Source of the DNA: Hennigella sp045598825
GTDB taxonomy: Bacteria; Bacillota_I; Bacilli_A; Mycoplasmatales; Mycoplasmoidaceae
Length of the DNA stretch: 10,133 nt
Assembly (NCBI GenBank): GCA_045598825.1
Contig: JAZRUX010000015.1
Location: 1-10,133, forward strand
Reading direction: 5' to 3'
Numbering within the stretch: the stretch's first letter is position 1; the number at the start of each line of letters is the position of its first letter. The notes under the pieces are model-generated. The model was given only the letters and a program-made list of their open reading frames with translations, was not told the origin of the DNA and did no database searches. Made by a program: the position numbers and the translations under genes. Shown piece by piece: positions 7,005-10,133 of the stretch.

Positions 7005-8768
7005 GTTTGGATCTTTTGGTCCTTGTTGTTGACTTTGATGAGCAGCTTGACTAAATGTTGCCATTAGTTGATCAAGAGATTCAAGTTTCTTTTTCAATTC
7101 ATCTCACTTTTGCTCATCTAATAATTTCTTTAGTTCATCAACCATTTTCTTTGCTTGTTCTTTTTGATCAGCAGGAATTTGCGCAGATGTCTTTTCATCT
7201 TTCAATGCTTTTTCAAAAGTATTGATGTAAGTTTCAGCTTTATATCTAATATCAGCTTGTTCTTTTTTCTTAGCATCAGCTTCTTTATTAGCTTCTGCAT
7301 CTTTAACCATTTTGTTGATTTCGTCTTCAGATAGCGCTCCACTATTTTTAATAGTGATAGTTGCTTCCTTATTTGTCTTAAGGTCTTTAGCCTTAACATT
7401 TAACATACCGTTAACATCGATATTAAAGGTAATTTCAATTTGAGGTACACCACGTGGTGCTGGCTCAATACCAGACAATGAGAAGTTACCTAGAGACTTG
7501 TTGTCTCTTGCCATTGATCTTTCACCTTGAACAACATGGATATCAACAGCCGGTTGATTATCAGCAGCAGTTGAGAAGATTTGACTTTTACTTACAGGAA
7601 TAGTTGTGTTACGTTTAATTAAAGGAGTTGCAACACCACCTAATGTTTCAATTGATAAAGTTAATGGTGTTACATCAAGTAACAAGATATCATCAACGTC
7701 ACCAGATAATACTCCACCTTGAATAGCAGCACCCATTGCTACAACTTCATCAGGGTTAACAGTTTTGTTTGGTTCTTTACCAGTAATCTTCTTAATTAAT
7801 TCTTGCACAGCAGGCATTCTTGTTGAACCACCAACAAGCAATACCTGATGGATATCATTTAATGATAGTTTAGATTCTTTAATAGCATCTTCAACAGGTT
7901 TAATTGTTCTTTCTAGTAAATCCTTAGTTAAATCTTCAAATTTAGCACGAGTTAAAGTTTTTTCAACGTTCAATGGTCCATCTGATGTCATTGAAATATA
8001 AGGTAATAAGATTTGTGTTTCTTTGCTACCAGATAAATCAATCTTAGCTTTTTCAGCTGCATCTTTTAAACGTTGACATGCCATTTTATCTTTCGATAAA
8101 TCTACACCTGATTCTTTCTTAACTTCTTCAATTAATCAATCAATAATTCGTTGGTCTCAATCGTCACCACCTAGTTTATTGTCACCAGATGTTGCTAATA
8201 CTTCAAAGCTACCTTCAGCCATATCAAGGATAGAAACGTCAAATGTTCCACCACCTAAGTCATATACCAAAATCTTTTGTTCCTTATTTAATTTATCAAG
8301 ACCATAAGCTAATGCAGCAGCAGTTGGTTCGTTAATAATACGTTCAACTTCCAGACCAGCAATTTTACCAGCAGCTTTTGTTGCAGCTCTCTGGCTGTCA
8401 TTAAAGTATGCTGGAACAGTAATAACTGCTTTTTTAACTGGATGACCAAGTTTATCTTCAGCACATGTCTTTATATAAGACAAGATTTTTGCTGAGATTT
8501 CTTCTGGCGTATAGTCTTTATCACCAATCTTAGTCATTTCTTTTGTTCCCATTTTTCTTTTAATAGAAGAGACAGTATTTTTGTTAGTGATAGTTTGTCT
8601 TTTTGCTGCTTCACCAACAATAACTTCGCTTCCTTTAAAAGCTACAACCGAAGGAATTGTTCTTTTACCTTCAGGTGTTTCTAATACTTTAGGTTTAGAT
8701 CCATCCATGATGGAAACACATGAATTTGTTGTACCTAAGTCAATACCAATAATTGTTTCTTTTGCCAT
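6996..8768 (-). CDS. dnaK: Molecular chaperone DnaK (Hsp70)
   Basis: ATP-driven Hsp70 chaperone that binds exposed hydrophobic peptides, acting with DnaJ and GrpE in the cytoplasm. At 590 residues it is close to the family's usual length. The nucleotide-binding domain shows IDLGTTNS at 9-16, DLGGGTFD at 170-177 and VGGSTRMP at 312-319. The interdomain linker is within DDILLLDVTP (359-368). The substrate domain (LSIETLGG, then MARDNKSLGNFSLSGI) and a charged helical lid follow. The tail is glutamine-rich and ends PKDPNKK. In-frame TGA codons at 8157-8159, 8136-8138 and 7104-7106 encode Trp. ATG at 8768 is chosen because AAAGGAG lies 8 bp upstream and translation begins MAKETIIGIDLG. A longer start at 8828 would run through the operator. 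CIRCE upstream indicates repression by HrcA. No dnaJ or grpE lies adjacent. Confidence 0.97.
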
Positions 8769-8776
8769 AATAATAA

Positions 8777-8783
8777 CTCCTTT
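8777..8783 (-). promoter_or_regulatory. Shine-Dalgarno site of dnaK
   Basis: On the minus strand this reads AAAGGAG, 8 bp upstream of the ATG at 8768. It decides between this start and an in-frame ATG at 8828. Confidence 0.85.
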
Positions 8784-8801
8784 ACAATTAATGTTATAAG
8801 T

Positions 8802-8807
8802 ATTATA
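8802..8807 (-). promoter_or_regulatory. -10 box of the dnaK promoter
   Basis: On the minus strand this reads TATAAT, placing the start of transcription near 8795 and giving a leader of about 27 nt. A TTGAGA (minus strand, 8828-8823) with a 15-bp spacer may be the -35 and lies inside CIRCE. HrcA binding would then block polymerase. Confidence 0.65.
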
Positions 8808-8815
8808 CACCAAAA

Positions 8816-8842
8816 TTAGCACTCTCAATAAAAAAGTGCTAA
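8816..8842. promoter_or_regulatory. CIRCE element (HrcA operator)
   Basis: TTAGCACTC, nine bases, then AAGTGCTAA. The consensus is TTAGCACTC-N9-GAGTGCTAA, so one base of the right arm differs (A for G at 8834). It sits just upstream of the dnaK -10 box and covers its -35 region, as expected for the heat-shock repressor HrcA. It also lies 47 bp upstream of the divergent flavin reductase gene. Confidence 0.95.
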
Positions 8843-8875
8843 CTATTTAAAAAAATTTGCTTTCTTTTAATAGTT

Positions 8876-8881
8876 TATAAT
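8876..8881 (+). promoter_or_regulatory. -10 box of the flavin reductase gene, giving a near-leaderless mRNA
   Basis: A perfect TATAAT with eight bases between it and the ATG at 8890. Transcription should start about 1-3 nt before the start codon. There is no Shine-Dalgarno and no good -35 hexamer. Confidence 0.6.
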
Positions 8882-8889
8882 AGATATAT

Positions 8890-9444
8890 ATGAGAAAAGA
8901 TTTAGGTAAAAATTTATTGTTTCTGCCTTTACCAGTGGCAGTAATCGGAACATATGATAAAGCTGGTAAACCCAACGCTATGACTGCAGCATGAACAACA
9001 GTCTATGACTTTGGTAAAGTGTTTGTGTCATTGGCACCACACTTAACAACTAAAAACATAAAAGCTAATAAAGCTTTCACCATTTCCTTTGCAACAAAGG
9101 ATACTGCTAAAGTTACAGATTATTTTGGCTTAGTATCTGGAGCAAAAGAGGATAAAATTGCTAAAGCAAAACTTCATGTTATTAAAGCTAAAACAGTTAA
9201 TGCTCCAATCTTTGAGGAATATCCATTTGCGCTTGAATGCAAATTGATATCACTAGAAGATGGTGTTTTATTGGGTGAGGTATTAAATCTTAATGCTGAT
9301 AGCAAGTTTGTGTCTAACGGTAAGATTAAAACAGATAAAATGAATCTTATTTGCTACGATATGTCTGACCATTCATACCGTGAAATTGGTAAAAAAATTG
9401 CAACAGGCTTCAAAGTTGGAATGCCTTTAAAAAGCAAGCAATAA
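8890..9444 (+). CDS. Flavin reductase-like FMN-binding protein
   Basis: A 184-residue protein of the flavin reductase-like (FMN-binding split barrel) family. These bind FMN and commonly reduce flavin or other small acceptors with NAD(P)H. Visible family features are PLPVAVIGTYDKAGKPNAMTAAW from residue 13, matching the usual 'P.PV..I.T.d..G.pN..t.a' start. VFVSLAPHLTTKNIKANKAFTIS follows, the 'hT..ni..n..F.v' region, then a middle part with VTDYFGLVSGAKEDK and a later APIFEEYPFALECKL segment. One in-frame TGA at 8992 encodes Trp35, which removes a false break and shows that the real start is at 8890. The -10 box ends 8 bp before the ATG. It is divergent from dnaK across the CIRCE region and ends at a shared terminator. 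The natural substrate cannot be told from sequence. Confidence 0.85.
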
Positions 9445-9468
9445 AAAAAGAGGTTAACCTCTTTTTTT
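9443..9468. terminator. Perfect palindromic bidirectional terminator
   Basis: A 26-bp perfect palindrome. AAAAAAAGAGG pairs with CCTCTTTTTTT around the loop TTAA, with an A-tract and a T-tract serving both directions. It overlaps the TAA stop of the flavin reductase gene (9442-9444) and abuts that of the convergent lipoprotein gene (9470-9472). Confidence 0.88.
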
Positions 9469-9469
9469 A

Positions 9470-10132
9470 TTAATCTTTATACCAATTATGACTATTTGGT
9501 GGTAGACCACCCCAATCACCTGTATCTGTTGATTCAATCGGACGAAGGTGTTGTTCCTCTCCACCATTAGATTTTATTTTATAAAAACCAATACAATATT
9601 CAGTAGAATCCCCGTAGTTAAGACCTCAATCGTTTTTTTCGGAATGACCCACTTTAAGATTATGTAAATCATATGTAGCCATGATGTAATCGTTTTGTTT
9701 TCAAGTTACATCGTACGAACAATCTTTTATAAAAACAAAACTTACATAACCAAGAAAGTTTGCAATTAAAGATGTATCATCTTTTTCATCAAATTGTAAG
9801 GAACATTTGGTAATGTTTGTTTGGATTTCAACTATTCCTTCTTCATATAAATGTTTTATTGAATATCCCACTTCATCGTTGTATTTATCTGCAAACATAA
9901 ATAAATCGTAAATTAATTCATCTTGCATTTCTTTTGCTGACAATGTTTTAAGTTCGTCAAAAAGGCTTTCAGATGTCGGTGTTACTTTTTCTTCAATATA
10001 ACTAGGATTAAAAATATCGTTTGCAATTCTTTCAGCAGTTAAACCTTCAGGACCACAAGATGTAATAATTGGAGTTATTGTTGCAATAGTAACACAGGGA
10101 GTTAGAAATAATAGTTTACTTTTTTTCATCAT
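9470..10132 (-). CDS. Predicted lipoprotein of unknown function (start at or beyond the window edge)
   Basis: At least 220 residues. The N-terminus MMKKSKLLFLTPCVTIATIT has a basic start and a hydrophobic stretch. It is followed by the lipobox PIITSC, with Cys26 as the expected lipidated residue, so the mature protein should be anchored on the outer face of the membrane. The first part is acidic and probably helical (LFDELKTLSAKEMQDELIYD). The C-terminal part is rich in Gly, Asn and aromatics (GDWGGLPPNSHNWYKD). In-frame TGA codons at 9701-9703 and 9626-9628 encode Trp; ending at the first would lose about 76 residues. Two adjacent ATGs (10132, 10129) are near the edge; an earlier start outside cannot be excluded. 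I do not recognise the family. Mycoplasma surface lipoproteins are often lineage-specific. Confidence 0.8.
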
Positions 10133-10133
10133 T

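Noticed and set aside
7202..7399. Minus-strand lysine-rich open frame within the 3' part of dnaK
   Set aside because: It is an alternative frame of the lid domain; the dnaK frame is clearly the conserved one.
8769..8828. Longer N-terminus for dnaK starting at the ATG at 8828
   Set aside because: It would start within the CIRCE operator and upstream of the -10 box. AAAGGAG and the conserved MAKETIIGIDLG support 8768.

Overview
The window comes from a mollicute (Mycoplasma-type) chromosome. The DNA is AT-rich, roughly one third G+C by eye. Every long gene reads through several in-frame TGA codons at positions where its family has tryptophan, so this is genetic code 4. The largest genes only look broken under the standard code. 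The gene order UPF0154 - engB - valS matches the order I recall from the M. pneumoniae/M. genitalium group (MG335.1, MG335, MG334), which suggests that broad lineage. I cannot name the species.

Layout. Positions 1-114 hold the 3' end of a probable IS30-like transposase. Positions 152-805 (minus) encode a four-helix membrane protein of unknown function. A 68-bp divergent promoter region (806-873) separates it from a compact plus-strand operon: udk (uridine kinase), tkt (transketolase), a UPF0154 membrane protein, engB (ribosome-assembly GTPase), valS (valyl-tRNA synthetase) and a 27-codon gene for a cysteine- and lysine-rich microprotein. Gaps between the first five genes are 2-13 bp. The microprotein gene has its own well-formed promoter and Shine-Dalgarno site. 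Its stop codon lies inside a bidirectional terminator hairpin shared with the convergent dnaK gene (6996-8768, minus).

dnaK is preceded by a CIRCE element, the HrcA operator, at 8816-8842. Divergent from dnaK is a flavin reductase-like protein (8890-9444). It converges on a predicted lipoprotein gene (9470 to at least 10132, minus), and the two share a perfect 26-bp palindromic terminator. No stretch over 300 bp lacks a gene, and I saw no tRNA, rRNA or CRISPR.

How the genes relate. The operon combines nucleotide salvage, the non-oxidative pentose phosphate pathway, ribosome assembly and aminoacylation, a growth-related mix typical of reduced genomes. dnaK is a separate heat-shock unit. Initiation signals fall into classes: near-leaderless starts (udk, flavin reductase), clear Shine-Dalgarno starts (UPF0154, microprotein, dnaK), and starts a few bases after the previous stop without a clear Shine-Dalgarno (tkt, engB, valS). 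The most unusual item is the Cys/Lys-rich microprotein.
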